Position numbers and translations under genes: made by a program
Shown here: positions 1-8,007 of the stretch, in pieces
Numbering within the stretch: the first letter of the stretch is position 1
How the letters are laid out: each line of letters opens with the position of its first letter
Origin: Streptomyces beigongshangae
GTDB taxonomy: Bacteria > Actinomycetota > Actinomycetes > Streptomycetales > Streptomycetaceae
Assembly: GCF_019710745.1 (NCBI RefSeq)
Contig: NZ_JAHKJW010000024.1
Coordinates: forward strand, 53,155 to 117,154
Length of the DNA stretch: 64,000 bases
Direction: 5' to 3'
Notes under the pieces: model-generated
Told to the model about the DNA's origin: nothing
Seen by the model: the letters and a program-made list of their open reading frames with translations, nothing else
The model's database searches: none

Positions 1-1
1 G

Positions 2-586
2 GAGAACCCGAAGATCATCGACCAGGTCCAGGACAACGTGAACTTCGCGTTCTGGCACTCGGCGACCTTCAACCAGAAGGCGGACAAGGTCGTCTTCACG
101 GACGAACTGGGCGGCGGCGGCGCGGCCACCTGCAACGAGGCCGTGGGCCCGAACCGCGGCGCGGACGGCATCTACGACATCGTCGGCAAGGGCGACAAGC
201 GCAAGCTCGTCTTCAAGAGCTACTTCAAGATCCCGCGCCACCAGGCCGACACCGAGAACTGCGTGGCCCACAACGGCTCGCTGATCCCGGTCAAGGGCAA
301 GGACATCATGGTCCAGGCCTGGTACCAGGGCGGCATCTCGGTCTGGGACTTCACCAACTCCTCCAAGCCGAAGGAGATCGCCTACTTCGAGCGCGGCCCG
401 CTGAGCACCACGACGCTGGCCACCGGCGGCTCGTGGTCCGCGTACTACTACAACGGCCACATCTACTCGAACGACATCGCCAAGGGCTTCGACGTCCTGC
501 GGATCGACGACCGCCGTACGGACCCGGCCAAGTGGAACCGGCAGAGCGAGCTGAACGTCCAGACGCAGCCGGACTACTTCGACTGA
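2..586 (+). CDS. LVIVD repeat-containing protein, C-terminal part
   Basis: The reading frame is open from the left edge of the window, so only the last 194 residues are visible. The text resembles the C-terminal half of the secreted LVIVD-repeat (beta-propeller-like) proteins common in Streptomyces: blocks around FWHSATFN, VVFTDELGGGG, CVAHNGSLIPV, YQGGISVWDF and GHIYSNDIAKGFDVLRI. These proteins are thought to be extracytoplasmic; no enzymatic activity is established for the family. The stop codon overlaps the 3' end of the convergent TetR gene by 13 bp, a dense tail-to-tail arrangement. The signal peptide and the first repeats lie outside the window. Confidence 0.85.
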   Translation, partial: ENPKIIDQVQDNVNFAFWHSATFNQKADKVVFTDELGGGGAATCNEAVGPNRGADGIYDIVGKGDKRKLVFKSYFKIPRHQADTENCVAHNGSLIPVKGKDIMVQAWYQGGISVWDFTNSSKPKEIAYFERGPLSTTTLATGGSWSAYYYNGHIYSNDIAKGFDVLRIDDRRTDPAKWNRQSELNVQTQPDYFD

Positions 587-1317
587 CCGGCCGCGTCCGG
601 CTCCTGGGTCCGGCCGTCATCGCGGCCGTGACCACCGGTCCGCCCGCGGGTGCGCTCCGCCTCGCGGCTCCCGGGGGCGAAGAACCGTGAGAGGTCTTCG
701 CGGTACGCCCCGCCGGGCGCTTCGGCGCCCGGCGGGGCACCCCGCTCCCACTCCAGCCCGTAGCGCCGGAACAGCTCGGCCCGCAGCACCGGCACCGGCA
801 TCGGGACCCCGGGCACCAGGGCCGCGAACACGGCGCCCATCAGCAGGGCCCGCAGCATGGGGTAGTCGGCGGCGGTGTCCCGCGAGCCGTAGCGGACCAC
901 CGTGTCGCTGAGCAGCTCCGCCAGCCGGCGCTGTTCCGGGCACTGCTTGAAACCCTCGCCCTGCAGGATGCCCGCCATGTGCTGGCGCATCAGCACGGGG
1001 TGCTCCCGCGCGAGGCCCAGGACCGCGTCGATGGCCCGCGCCATCCGCTCCCGGCCGTCCTCGGTACGCGGCTCGCGCTCCAGCGCCTCCTCCAGCGTGC
1101 GGTGCATCAGCCGGTGCACGGCGGACTGGACGAGCAGACGCTTGCCGGGGAAGTAGTACGAGACGAGACCCCGGGCCGAGCCCGCGCGGTCCGCGATGTC
1201 GCCCAGCGTCGTGGCCTCGTACCCCCGCTCGCTGACCAGCTCCAACGCCGCCTGCAGAAGCCTCTCGCGGGAACGCCGCCGCAACTCTTCATTGACCGAT
1301 GCGCTGCGAGGGGACAT
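574..1317 (-). CDS. TetR/AcrR-family transcriptional regulator
   Basis: A 247-residue repressor with an N-terminal TetR helix-turn-helix (about residues 15-60, with the typical ATTLGDIADRAG then GLVSYYFPGK pattern in which YFPGK closes the recognition helix) and a helical ligand domain (EHPVLMRQHMAG, MLRALLMGAVFAAL). The frame continues upstream, but the ATG at 1317 gives the family-typical distance to the HTH and follows a purine-rich stretch. The last 40 residues are charged and low complexity. An imperfect palindrome 16 bp upstream of the start is a likely autoregulatory operator. The ligand and target genes cannot be read from the neighbourhood. Confidence 0.88.
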   Translation of the reverse strand: MSPRSASVNEELRRRSRERLLQAALELVSERGYEATTLGDIADRAGSARGLVSYYFPGKRLLVQSAVHRLMHRTLEEALEREPRTEDGRERMARAIDAVLGLAREHPVLMRQHMAGILQGEGFKQCPEQRRLAELLSDTVVRYGSRDTAADYPMLRALLMGAVFAALVPGVPMPVPVLRAELFRRYGLEWERGAPPGAEAPGGAYREDLSRFFAPGSREAERTRGRTGGHGRDDGRTQEPDAAGQSK

Positions 1318-1332
1318 CCTGTGTACTCCTGC

Positions 1333-1353
1333 GTTGACTGGCTGCCAGCCAAC
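1333..1353. promoter_or_regulatory. Palindromic operator upstream of the TetR gene
   Basis: A 21-bp dyad with half sites GTTG-n-CTGGC and GCCAG-n-CAAC around a single central base. The only mismatch is the fifth base of each arm. It ends 16 bp before the TetR start codon and is adjacent to a TATA-like stretch (1354-1358 read on the minus strand), so a bound dimer would block transcription of the regulator. Its length and symmetry are usual for TetR-family operators; assignment to this TetR is inference. Confidence 0.6.
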
Positions 1354-1579
1354 TATACTCAGCGCATCCGGACCGGTCCCTCCGGGGACCTCGTCCGGGC
1401 TGCCGTCCGTCCGGGGCGACGCGGGGGATCGTCCCGGACGGACGGGCAGGGCACGGCACGGCCCTCCTGCCGCCGCTCCCGCCGCTTCCGTTGCGGGCAC
1501 TTCCGCTGTCGCCGAGCCGCCGTCCGCTCCTTACAGTGGGCTGGACAGCGGGGGGCGGTTCCCAGGAAGGCGTACGCGC

Positions 1580-1825
1580 ATGGACCAAGAGCAGATCCTG
1601 GCCAGGATCACGGCGATGGTGGACGACGAACGCAAGCTCCGGGACGCCCTCGCCTCCGGACAGATCGACAGCGCGACCGAACAGCAACGGCTCGGGCAGC
1701 TGGAACGCGATCTCGACCAGTGCTGGGACCTCCTGCGCCAGCGGCGCGCGAAGTCCGAGTTCGGCGAGAACCCGGACGACGCACGGGTGCGGCCGTCCTC
1801 GCAGGTGGAGAACTACCGGAACTGA
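1580..1825 (+). CDS. DUF2630 family protein
   Basis: An 81-residue, highly charged, helical protein. ATG at 1580 follows a clear Shine-Dalgarno (AGGAAGG, 1564-1570). The text (ITAMVDDERKLRDAL, then QRLGQLERDLDQCWDLLRQRRA, then the end SSQVENYRN) matches the small DUF2630 family widespread in actinobacteria, which has no known function; the middle is a likely coiled coil. It overlaps the convergent HAD gene by 13 bp at the stop codons. No partner or pathway is evident. Confidence 0.88.
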   Translation: MDQEQILARITAMVDDERKLRDALASGQIDSATEQQRLGQLERDLDQCWDLLRQRRAKSEFGENPDDARVRPSSQVENYRN

Positions 1826-2580
1826 CGGGACAGGAGCCGTCGGCGGCCGGGCGAGCGGGGCTCGGGCCGTACGGGGGACGAGGCCGGGCGGGGGACCAGA
1901 TCCAGCACGGGCCGCAGCCCGTTCGGCCGCTCGACGACCGGCAGATGGTCGACGAAGTGCACCCTGCACCCCACAGCCGCCGCCCCGCCGTCGGCCCGCC
2001 GGTCGTCCCCGACCATCAGCGTGTCGCGCGGATCGGCCCCGAGGGCGGCGCACGCGGTCACGAAGAGCCGGGCGTCCGGTTTCTGCACACCGTGCTCGTA
2101 CGACAGGACGTAGGCGTCGATGTACGCGTCGAGGCCGTGCGCCCGGAACACGGGGCGCAGGTCCCAGCCGATGTTGCTGACCACCCCGACGGCGACCCCG
2201 CGCTCGCACAGCGTGTGCAGTACCTGGGCCGCGTCGGTGTACGGGCGCCAGGCGGCCGGAGTCCTGTGCCGGTCGTACAACGCGTCGTACAGCTGCGGAA
2301 GGGGCAGCTCCACCTGGCGGCAGAGACCGGTGTACGCGGCCCGGTGCAGTTCGGCGCTCTGGTCGCGGACCTCCCACAACGAGGTCAGCTCGTCGGGCAG
2401 CGGCCTCGACCGGGGCGCCCCGCCGGGCAGGGCGCCCACCGCCTCCAGTTCCTTCGCCGTGCGGATCAGCTCCTCGTCGGGCAGCCGTACGTCGGCCTCC
2501 GCCAGAACGGCACGCAGCCACGATCTGGTGGACTCGATACGGAAGAGGGTCCCGGAGAAGTCGAACAACACGGCAGCCAT
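1813..2580 (-). CDS. HAD-superfamily hydrolase
   Basis: A 255-residue protein with all four HAD motifs: motif I FDFSGTLF near residue 7 (nucleophile Asp7; the second catalytic Asp is replaced by Ser at position 9), motif II VGVVSNIG, motif III Lys in GVQKPDARLF and motif IV MVGDDRRADGGAA. A helical cap lies between motifs I and II, as in phosphoglycolate-phosphatase-like enzymes. Replacement of the general-acid Asp by Ser would weaken classical phosphatase chemistry and is known from some HAD subgroups, including haloacid-dehalogenase-like members. ATG at 2580 has AAGGA 6 bases upstream. The substrate is unknown. Confidence 0.88.
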   Translation of the reverse strand: MAAVLFDFSGTLFRIESTRSWLRAVLAEADVRLPDEELIRTAKELEAVGALPGGAPRSRPLPDELTSLWEVRDQSAELHRAAYTGLCRQVELPLPQLYDALYDRHRTPAAWRPYTDAAQVLHTLCERGVAVGVVSNIGWDLRPVFRAHGLDAYIDAYVLSYEHGVQKPDARLFVTACAALGADPRDTLMVGDDRRADGGAAAVGCRVHFVDHLPVVERPNGLRPVLDLVPRPASSPVRPEPRSPGRRRLLSRQFR

Positions 2581-2744
2581 GGGGGGTCCTTACCCAAGCC
2601 GCGTACTCATCAGTCACTTCCGTGTCGTCACCCGCCGAACAGGCCGGATACCGCCTCCGTCACCCCGCCCGGGACGCCGCCGGCAGGTGTCTCAGCGCGG
2701 GAGGGACCGGCCGGGGACGCCGTGATGACGCACGGAGAGCAGGT

Positions 2745-4052
2745 TCAGCGGCGCGCGGCCGACGCGAGGAGCATCGGCAGCGACACGAAGTCGCCGAGTG
2801 CGCGCTGTCCGGCGATGTTGACGTGCACCCCGTCGCCGGTGTCGTAGGCCGGATCGATGCTGTTGGGCTTCAGCGGGTCCTTGAGCACCTGGTCGAAGTC
2901 CATCACGCCGTCACAGGTGTGGTCGCAGCTGTTCCGCTTCTTGACGAAGGTGCCGACGGCGTGGCGGTCGAGGTTGTTCCGGTCGGAGTAGCCGGGACGT
3001 GGGGTGACGGGCGTGACGTAGACCTCGACCCCGGCGGCGCGCAGGCGCTGGAACACCTCGCGGTAGCTGTGCAGGATCCGGTCGGCGTCACAGCCGTTGG
3101 CGAGGTCGTTCGTGCCGTAGTAGTACAGGACCCCGGTCACCCCGTGCAGGGCGAGCACGTCGCGCTCCAGGCGGGCCGCCGCGTCGAGGCCCTGGACCCC
3201 GGCGGGAGTGCGCGGGCAGGCGTCGGAGCTGGTCGTGCCGCCGATGCCCGCGTTGGCGACCGCCAACTGGCGGGTGCGCGGGAGTTCGGCCGTGATGCGG
3301 CGGGCGAGGTGGTCCGTCCACCGCTGGTCGGTGCCGTCCGGCGTGCACCCGGGGCCGCAGTCGGTGCTGCCGGTCCCGTCGACGACCGAGCTGCCGAACG
3401 CGACGATCGTGCCCTTGAGCGCCGGGTTGCGGACGTCGACGGCGCTGACCAGGTACGTGGAGCCGGTCGTCTGCGTGTAGGCGGAGCCGCTCGCCTCGCC
3501 CGTGTGGTCGCCCGAGCCGGGCGGGGTCAGGTAGTTGGTGCGGAACGCGCTGCTGTGTCTTCCCGGCGTGACCGTGCCGGACACGGACAGGGAGACCGCG
3601 ACGTCGTCCTGCGCACGGGTCCTCAGCGACGTGGCGTCGCTCCACACCTCCCCGCCGGGCGGCACGACGACCCCGCGCCGGCCGTCGAAGGTGACGGTAC
3701 GGACGGCACCGCTGACCGACGCGTCCCCCGCGCCGCTCCGGCCGACGGTGGCGGCGCCGACGGTCAACGGGTCCTTGCCGAAGGTGTTCTGGATCCGGAC
3801 CCGCAGTGCGCCCCCGCCCTGGCTGAGCCGCGCGATCATGCGAACGGACTGGTCGCGCAGGGGGGCCGGGGCGAGTTCCTGCTGGGACTGCGCCCAGGAC
3901 GTGAACCACGCGCGCCCGGACGGTCCGGTCGAGGACCGGTCGCCCGGGGCAGACGCCGCGGTGGCGGAGACCGCCGACCCGGACACCGCGAGCGTCAGGG
4001 CCAGGGCCGCCGCGGCGTGCCGCAGCGAGGGGGTACGGAGGAAACGGTGCAT
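2745..4052 (-). CDS. Secreted SGNH/GDSL-type esterase or lipase
   Basis: A 435-residue predicted secreted hydrolase. The N-terminus has basic residues, a hydrophobic core (AAALALTLAVSG) and an Ala-x-Ala type cleavage region. After a beta-rich domain of about 150 residues come the SGNH blocks: I with the Ser nucleophile in AFGSSVVDG, II in IGGTTS, III in YYYGTNDLANG (Gly/Asn of the oxyanion hole), and V in DGVHVNIAGQ (catalytic Asp and His). This is the arrangement of SCO-type extracellular esterases with an N-terminal jelly-roll-like domain. The frame is open further upstream, but ATG at 4052 directly precedes the signal peptide and has AAGGGA upstream. The physiological ester is unknown. Confidence 0.88.
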   Translation of the reverse strand: MHRFLRTPSLRHAAAALALTLAVSGSAVSATAASAPGDRSSTGPSGRAWFTSWAQSQQELAPAPLRDQSVRMIARLSQGGGALRVRIQNTFGKDPLTVGAATVGRSGAGDASVSGAVRTVTFDGRRGVVVPPGGEVWSDATSLRTRAQDDVAVSLSVSGTVTPGRHSSAFRTNYLTPPGSGDHTGEASGSAYTQTTGSTYLVSAVDVRNPALKGTIVAFGSSVVDGTGSTDCGPGCTPDGTDQRWTDHLARRITAELPRTRQLAVANAGIGGTTSSDACPRTPAGVQGLDAAARLERDVLALHGVTGVLYYYGTNDLANGCDADRILHSYREVFQRLRAAGVEVYVTPVTPRPGYSDRNNLDRHAVGTFVKKRNSCDHTCDGVMDFDQVLKDPLKPNSIDPAYDTGDGVHVNIAGQRALGDFVSLPMLLASAARR

Positions 4053-4254
4053 GGAGGTCCCTTCGGCGTGGTGCGGCCCCGGCGCGGGGGTACGGCCGCC
4101 GGAACCGCGGAGCTCGGTCCCGTAGGGCCTGCCCATGGGACTCCTGCGTCAGACGTGTCCGCCGGTGCCGATCGGGACTCCCGGGACGGACACGGCCGCC
4201 GGTTCGGACCGGCCGGACGGGTCCCCGGGCGGCGGCCGCCCGCCCGCCGCCCCG

Positions 4255-4938
4255 TCAGCGCGGCTCGCCGGCGCCCCGGAACCGGGCGTACGCGGCCATC
4301 GCGAGCGCCACCGACAACGCGCCCAGGAGCCAGCCGCCGAGCACGTCCGACGACCAGTGCACGCCCAGCCAGATCCGGGTGAGTCCCACGCCGACGACGG
4401 AGACGACGGACACGGTCAGCGCGGTACGCCACAGGAGGCGTCCGGCACCGTACAGGCGCAGGACCCACAGCAGCAGGCCGCACACCACCGTCGCCGTCAT
4501 GGCGTGCCCGGAGGGGAAGGCGGCGAAGTGGGCGGAGTCCACGGGGTCGGGCCAGACCGGGCGCTCACGGCCGACGGCGGCCTTGAGTCCCTGCTGGAGC
4601 AACGTGCCGAGGAGGCAGGTGGCCGCCAGCCACAGGGCGAGCCACCACGCGCCGTGGTGCAGGCCGAGCCAGAGGACGGCGACGGCGACGAGGGCGCGCA
4701 TCGTCCACGGGTCCCACACCCAGTCGGTGAGGATGCGGAACGCCTGGGTCAGATCCGGATCGTCGACCGCCCAGCGGTGCGTGGTGCGGGCGATGTCGCC
4801 GTCGAGGGCCATGAGCGGGTCCCAGGAGAGGGCGACCAGGACGAGCAGCAGCGCGGTGGGCAGGGCGAGGGCGGCGGCGACGCGCAGGGCGATCCCGGGG
4901 CCTGTCGCGTGGGGCGGCGAGTCGACGGGAGAGTGCAT
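4255..4938 (-). CDS. PAP2-family membrane phosphatase
   Basis: A 227-residue membrane protein with about five to six hydrophobic segments and the tripartite PAP2 signature: KAAVGRERP, then PSGHAM, then LTRIWLGVHWSSDVLGG (catalytic His pair and Asp). Family members dephosphorylate lipid phosphates such as phosphatidic acid or undecaprenyl pyrophosphate at the outer face of the membrane. It sits 67 bp downstream of the M56 protease gene on the same strand, so the two may be co-transcribed. Which lipid it uses cannot be decided from sequence. Confidence 0.9.
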   Translation of the reverse strand: MHSPVDSPPHATGPGIALRVAAALALPTALLLVLVALSWDPLMALDGDIARTTHRWAVDDPDLTQAFRILTDWVWDPWTMRALVAVAVLWLGLHHGAWWLALWLAATCLLGTLLQQGLKAAVGRERPVWPDPVDSAHFAAFPSGHAMTATVVCGLLLWVLRLYGAGRLLWRTALTVSVVSVVGVGLTRIWLGVHWSSDVLGGWLLGALSVALAMAAYARFRGAGEPR

Positions 4939-5005
4939 GGACAGATCCTCGCCGACCGGGGGGTCCGGAGGCGAACCCGGGGTTCCCCCGCGGGTGGTCC
5001 CCCGT

Positions 5006-5938
5006 TCACCCGAGCGCCCGCAGACCGGGCCCGAAGGCCACCAGGACCGGGACCACCGGCACCAGCGCGGCGACCGCGGTGAGCTTCAGCCGGCGGACGG
5101 GCGGGAGGCGGTCCGGGGGAGTGAGCAACCGGTCGACCCGCTGGGGGACATGGGCCCGGGGGGTGGGGCAGGGGCCGAACACACCGCTGTCCTCGTTGAG
5201 TTCCACCAGGGCGAGGGCGGTCGTCAGCCGGCCGAACCGGCGCGAGGCCATGTCGTCGGCGGCGAGTTCGACCAGCCGGTGCATCTCGTCGCGGAACGCC
5301 GCGAACACCGGGACCCGGGGGAAAGCGGTGGCCAGCGCGGCCGAGGAGTGCAGCAGCCAGTCGTGCCGGGCCCGCGCGTGCCCCTGCTCATGGGCGAGCA
5401 CCGCGTCCAGCTGCTGTCCCTTGAGGCGGCGCAACGCGGCCGTGGTGACGACGAGCCGGGGTGTGGCACCGGGCAGCCACCGGGCGTCGGGGCGGTCGCC
5501 CTCGATGACGACCAGCCGCTCGCCGTCCGGCTTCTCGCCGGGCAGCAGCGGGGCGCGCAGCAGGAGTTCGCCGCGCCGGCGACGGCGCTCGGCCCTGGCC
5601 CCGGCGACCTCCCGGGCCAGCACGGTCGCGGTCCACACGCCACCGAGCGCGAGCGCCACGGCCGTCGCCGCGGCCCAGGGGCCTCCGGTGAACGCGTACG
5701 CCTCCACCACGGAGTGCGGGGCGGGGGCGAAGACATGACCGCGTACCGCCTGCCAGGCGGCGGCCGCGCTGAGCGCCATCGACAGCACGCAGCAGAGGAG
5801 CACGGCCACCACCACGCACTGCCACGCCCACAGGGCGACCACCGGTTCGCGGTCCTGCCAGTCCGTCCGGGCGAGCAGCCGCGGAGCGAGGACGGCGGCC
5901 AGGGCGCCGAGCAGCAGCAGTGCCGCGGGGACCATCAT
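5006..5938 (-). CDS. M56-family membrane metalloprotease
   Basis: A 310-residue protein with transmembrane segments at both ends (ALLLLGALAAVLA; VVAVLLCCVLSMAL; an Ala/Val-rich segment near residue 100; and LTAVAALVPVVPVLVAF at the C-terminus) and the zinc motif HEQGH in AVLAHEQGHARARHDW. This is the BlaR1/MecR1-like protease domain without the penicillin-binding sensor domain. In Streptomyces such genes often lie next to a BlaI/MecI-type repressor; none is visible here, where the upstream neighbour is DUF5134. Two ATG codons stand in tandem at 5938 and 5935; which is used is uncertain. The substrate is unknown. Confidence 0.87.
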   Translation of the reverse strand: MMVPAALLLLGALAAVLAPRLLARTDWQDREPVVALWAWQCVVVAVLLCCVLSMALSAAAAWQAVRGHVFAPAPHSVVEAYAFTGGPWAAATAVALALGGVWTATVLAREVAGARAERRRRRGELLLRAPLLPGEKPDGERLVVIEGDRPDARWLPGATPRLVVTTAALRRLKGQQLDAVLAHEQGHARARHDWLLHSSAALATAFPRVPVFAAFRDEMHRLVELAADDMASRRFGRLTTALALVELNEDSGVFGPCPTPRAHVPQRVDRLLTPPDRLPPVRRLKLTAVAALVPVVPVLVAFGPGLRALG

Positions 5939-6086
5939 GGAGGCAGCCTATGAGCGGGGCGCGCCGCGGGATACGGCTCGCGCCCCCAAGTGACGCAGAC
6001 CACGGTTTCGTACAGCCGGACAGGGCGGGCGGGGTGGACGGGGCCGCGTCCGGGGCGAGTACGGCCGGCCCGCGGCGCAGCGCACC

Positions 6087-6638
6087 TCAGAACGCGAGAA
6101 GCATCGCGAGCATGGCGATGCCCATGGAGAGTCTGCAGGCCCGGGCCAGCTCCAGCCGGTCGCCCCACCGGGCCGTACGCATCCCTCCGGCGGGCCCGGT
6201 GCCCCCCGGGGGCGCGGCGACCGCGACCGGGACGAGCCGGGCTCCGGCCCACAGCACGTACGCCGTGAAGTACGCGAGCAGCACCCCGGTGAGGGCGGGC
6301 ACCCCCGAGTGCGCTCCGCTCGCCATCGCCGCGGCCATGTAGACCATGGCGAGCGCGCCCACCAGGTGGTGCAGGTGGCAGGCACCGCTCCGCGCCGCCC
6401 ACAGGGCGTGCAGCGCGGCGGCCCCGAACACCGCCGCGTAGGCGGCCCACGCCCAGCGCGGCGGCGCCAGCACCGCCGCGGGCACCGCCATCGCGGCCAT
6501 GCCGAATCCCATCAGCGCCTCGCCGCCCGCGGTGCGGCGCTGCTCCTCGATCCCGCTGCGCATCCGCAACAGGCAGTACGCCCCGGTCGCCGCGCACAGC
6601 GCGACGAGCGGCCAGCCGGCCGGTCCCGGTCCGTGCAC
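6087..6638 (-). CDS. DUF5134 domain-containing membrane protein
   Basis: A 183-residue protein with five to six hydrophobic helices (for example LVALCAATGAYCLL, GFGMAAMAVPAAVLA, AYAAVFGAAALHALW, LLAYFTAYVLWAGA). A His pair in CHLHHLVGALAMVYM is placed as in the DUF5134 proteins that typically accompany M56 proteases in Streptomyces. The GTG at 6638 is preceded by GGGGAGG at a good distance; the frame upstream is a chance extension. It lies 148 bp upstream of the M56 gene in the same direction. Function is unknown; a metal-related or envelope role would be inference. Confidence 0.8.
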   Translation of the reverse strand: MHGPGPAGWPLVALCAATGAYCLLRMRSGIEEQRRTAGGEALMGFGMAAMAVPAAVLAPPRWAWAAYAAVFGAAALHALWAARSGACHLHHLVGALAMVYMAAAMASGAHSGVPALTGVLLAYFTAYVLWAGARLVPVAVAAPPGGTGPAGGMRTARWGDRLELARACRLSMGIAMLAMLLAF

Positions 6639-7085
6639 CGCGCACCTCCCCGTTCGACGGTGTCGGACAGTCAGGTCGGGAAGATGCCCCGGTCGGCCGG
6701 AGCGCAAGCGAGCGCAAGGGAGTACGCGGGGGAGCGTGCGGCCATTCGCGTACTCCCTTTTCAAGTGCGGTGAGGACCGGTCGGGCGGGACGACGCGACA
6801 CCCCGGCGGCGGCTCGGCGAGACGGTGTGCGCCCCCTCCCGCCGGCGGGCGGCACCCCCGGGCGCGGGCCGTCCCGGAGCGCGCGGCCAGGAACTGCGCA
6901 CGGCTCGGCGCGGACCGCTCGAGGCGCTTGCCCGGCGGAGGGACGCCCGCTCCGGTCCGGTCGGGCCGGTCGCCCGACGTGGACGCTGCCGCCGCCCTCC
7001 GGGCAGAGCAGGACACCGCGGTGCGGGACGCCCGGACGTGCCGCCGCGGCCGCCCGTGCGCCGGCCGCGCGGCGGGCGTCCACCC
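6639..7085. other. Intergenic region, 447 bp
   Basis: This lies between the divergent DUF5134 and aldolase genes. It is GC-rich. It holds a short direct repeat, GCGAGCGCAAGGGAGTACGC (about 6706-6728), and a similar GCGTACTCCC block near 6747-6757, together forming a possible weak hairpin near the DUF5134 promoter. No gene in it has a credible ribosome site plus codon bias. Confidence 0.4.
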
Positions 7086-7114
7086 TTGCGCAAGGACACA
7101 AGGTGTCCTATGGT
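7086..7114 (+). promoter_or_regulatory. Sigma70-type promoter of the aldolase-DapA operon
   Basis: A -35 element TTGCGC (7086-7091) and a -10 element TATGGT (7109-7114) are separated by exactly 17 bp. The -10 lies inside the 34-bp dyad at 7094-7127, so a regulator bound there would exclude RNA polymerase. The leader to the start codon at 7210 would be about 90 nt. Confidence 0.6.
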
Positions 7115-7127
7115 CAACCTTGTTTCC
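7094..7127 (+). promoter_or_regulatory. 34-bp operator, copy 1 (aldolase operon)
   Basis: Begins GGACACAAGGTGTCC and ends CAACCTTGTTTCC. It is a nested dyad: outer arms GGAcAC/GTTTCC and inner arms GGTgT/cAACC. By hand count it matches the reverse complement of the block at 9120-9153 (upstream of the XRE-cupin gene) at 26 of 34 positions. It covers the -10 box and spacer of the operon promoter. Most likely it is the binding site of the XRE-cupin regulator encoded two genes downstream. Confidence 0.65.
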
Positions 7128-7209
7128 TCCACGTGCCGTCCGGGTGCTGTCCCGGACGGCACCCGGACGCGAGGCCCGCGACGGACGGGCCTCGGAACTG
7201 GAGCAGAGA

Positions 7210-8007
7210 ATGGCAAGCACCTTGCGGGAGTCGAAGGACGTCCTCGTCGACCACGCCAAGCGGCAGATGGACGACCACTTCGGCGACTCGGAGCTGACCA
7301 CGCGCCAGAAGCTGGCCCTGACGTGCCGCATCGCCTTCGACGGCGGACACGACTCAGGTCTGGCCGGGCAGATCAGCGCCCGCGGACAGAACCCCGGCAC
7401 CTACTACACCCAGCGGCTGGGACTCGGCTTCGACGAGATCACCGAGGGCAACCTGCTGCTGGTCGACGAGGACCTGCGGGTCCTGGAAGGGGAGGGGATG
7501 CCGAACCCCGCGAACCGCTTCCACAGCTGGATCTACCGCGTCAGGGAGGACGTCGGCTGCATCGCCCACACCCACTCCCTGCACACCGCGGCCCTCGCGA
7601 TGCTGGAGATCCCCCTCCAGGTCTCCCAGATGGACACCACTCCCCTGTACGACGACTGCGCCTTCCTCAAGGAGTGGCCGGGCATCCCCGTGGGCAACGA
7701 GGAGGGCGAGATCATCGCCGGCGCCCTCGGCGACAAACGGGCCGTCATCCTGGCCCACCACGGCCAGCTCGTGACCGGAGCCACCGTGGAAGAGGCGTGC
7801 AACCTGGCGCTGCTGATCGAGCGCGCCGCACGCCTCCAGCTCCTCGCCATGTCGGCGGGGACCATCCGGCCCCTCGACCCGGAGCTCGCCCGTGAGGCCC
7901 ACGACTGGACCTCCACCGACCGCCGCAGCAAGGCGAACTTCGCCTACTACGCACGCAGGGCGCTGCGCAACCACCCCGACTGCCTCTCGGGCCGGGTGGA
8001 ACTCTGA
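7210..8007 (+). CDS. Class II aldolase/adducin-family protein
   Basis: A 265-residue protein with the fuculose/rhamnulose-aldolase fold: FHSWIYRVREDVGCIAHTHSLHTAAL (metal-binding His of HTHS), LAHHGQLVTGATVEEACNLALLIERAA (second metal His pair in AHHG) and an early Gly-rich loop in GQISARGQ. Family enzymes use Zn2+ or similar for retro-aldol or decarboxylation reactions on sugar (acid) phosphates. ATG at 7210 is preceded by GGAGCAGAGA. The stop codon overlaps the start of the DapA-family gene by one base (TGATG), so the two are translationally coupled. The pairing suggests breakdown of a sugar acid or hydroxy-acid, but the substrate is unknown. Confidence 0.87.
   Translation: MASTLRESKDVLVDHAKRQMDDHFGDSELTTRQKLALTCRIAFDGGHDSGLAGQISARGQNPGTYYTQRLGLGFDEITEGNLLLVDEDLRVLEGEGMPNPANRFHSWIYRVREDVGCIAHTHSLHTAALAMLEIPLQVSQMDTTPLYDDCAFLKEWPGIPVGNEEGEIIAGALGDKRAVILAHHGQLVTGATVEEACNLALLIERAARLQLLAMSAGTIRPLDPELAREAHDWTSTDRRSKANFAYYARRALRNHPDCLSGRVEL

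Noticed and set aside
979..2847. Very long plus-strand reading frame across the TetR, DUF2630 and HAD genes
   Set aside because: It is Arg/Pro-rich shadow of GC-rich genes on other frames, with no family text or ribosome site.
2622..4382. 586-residue plus-strand frame opposite the SGNH hydrolase
   Set aside because: Antisense shadow: codon positions are set by the minus-strand gene, which has signal peptide and all SGNH blocks.
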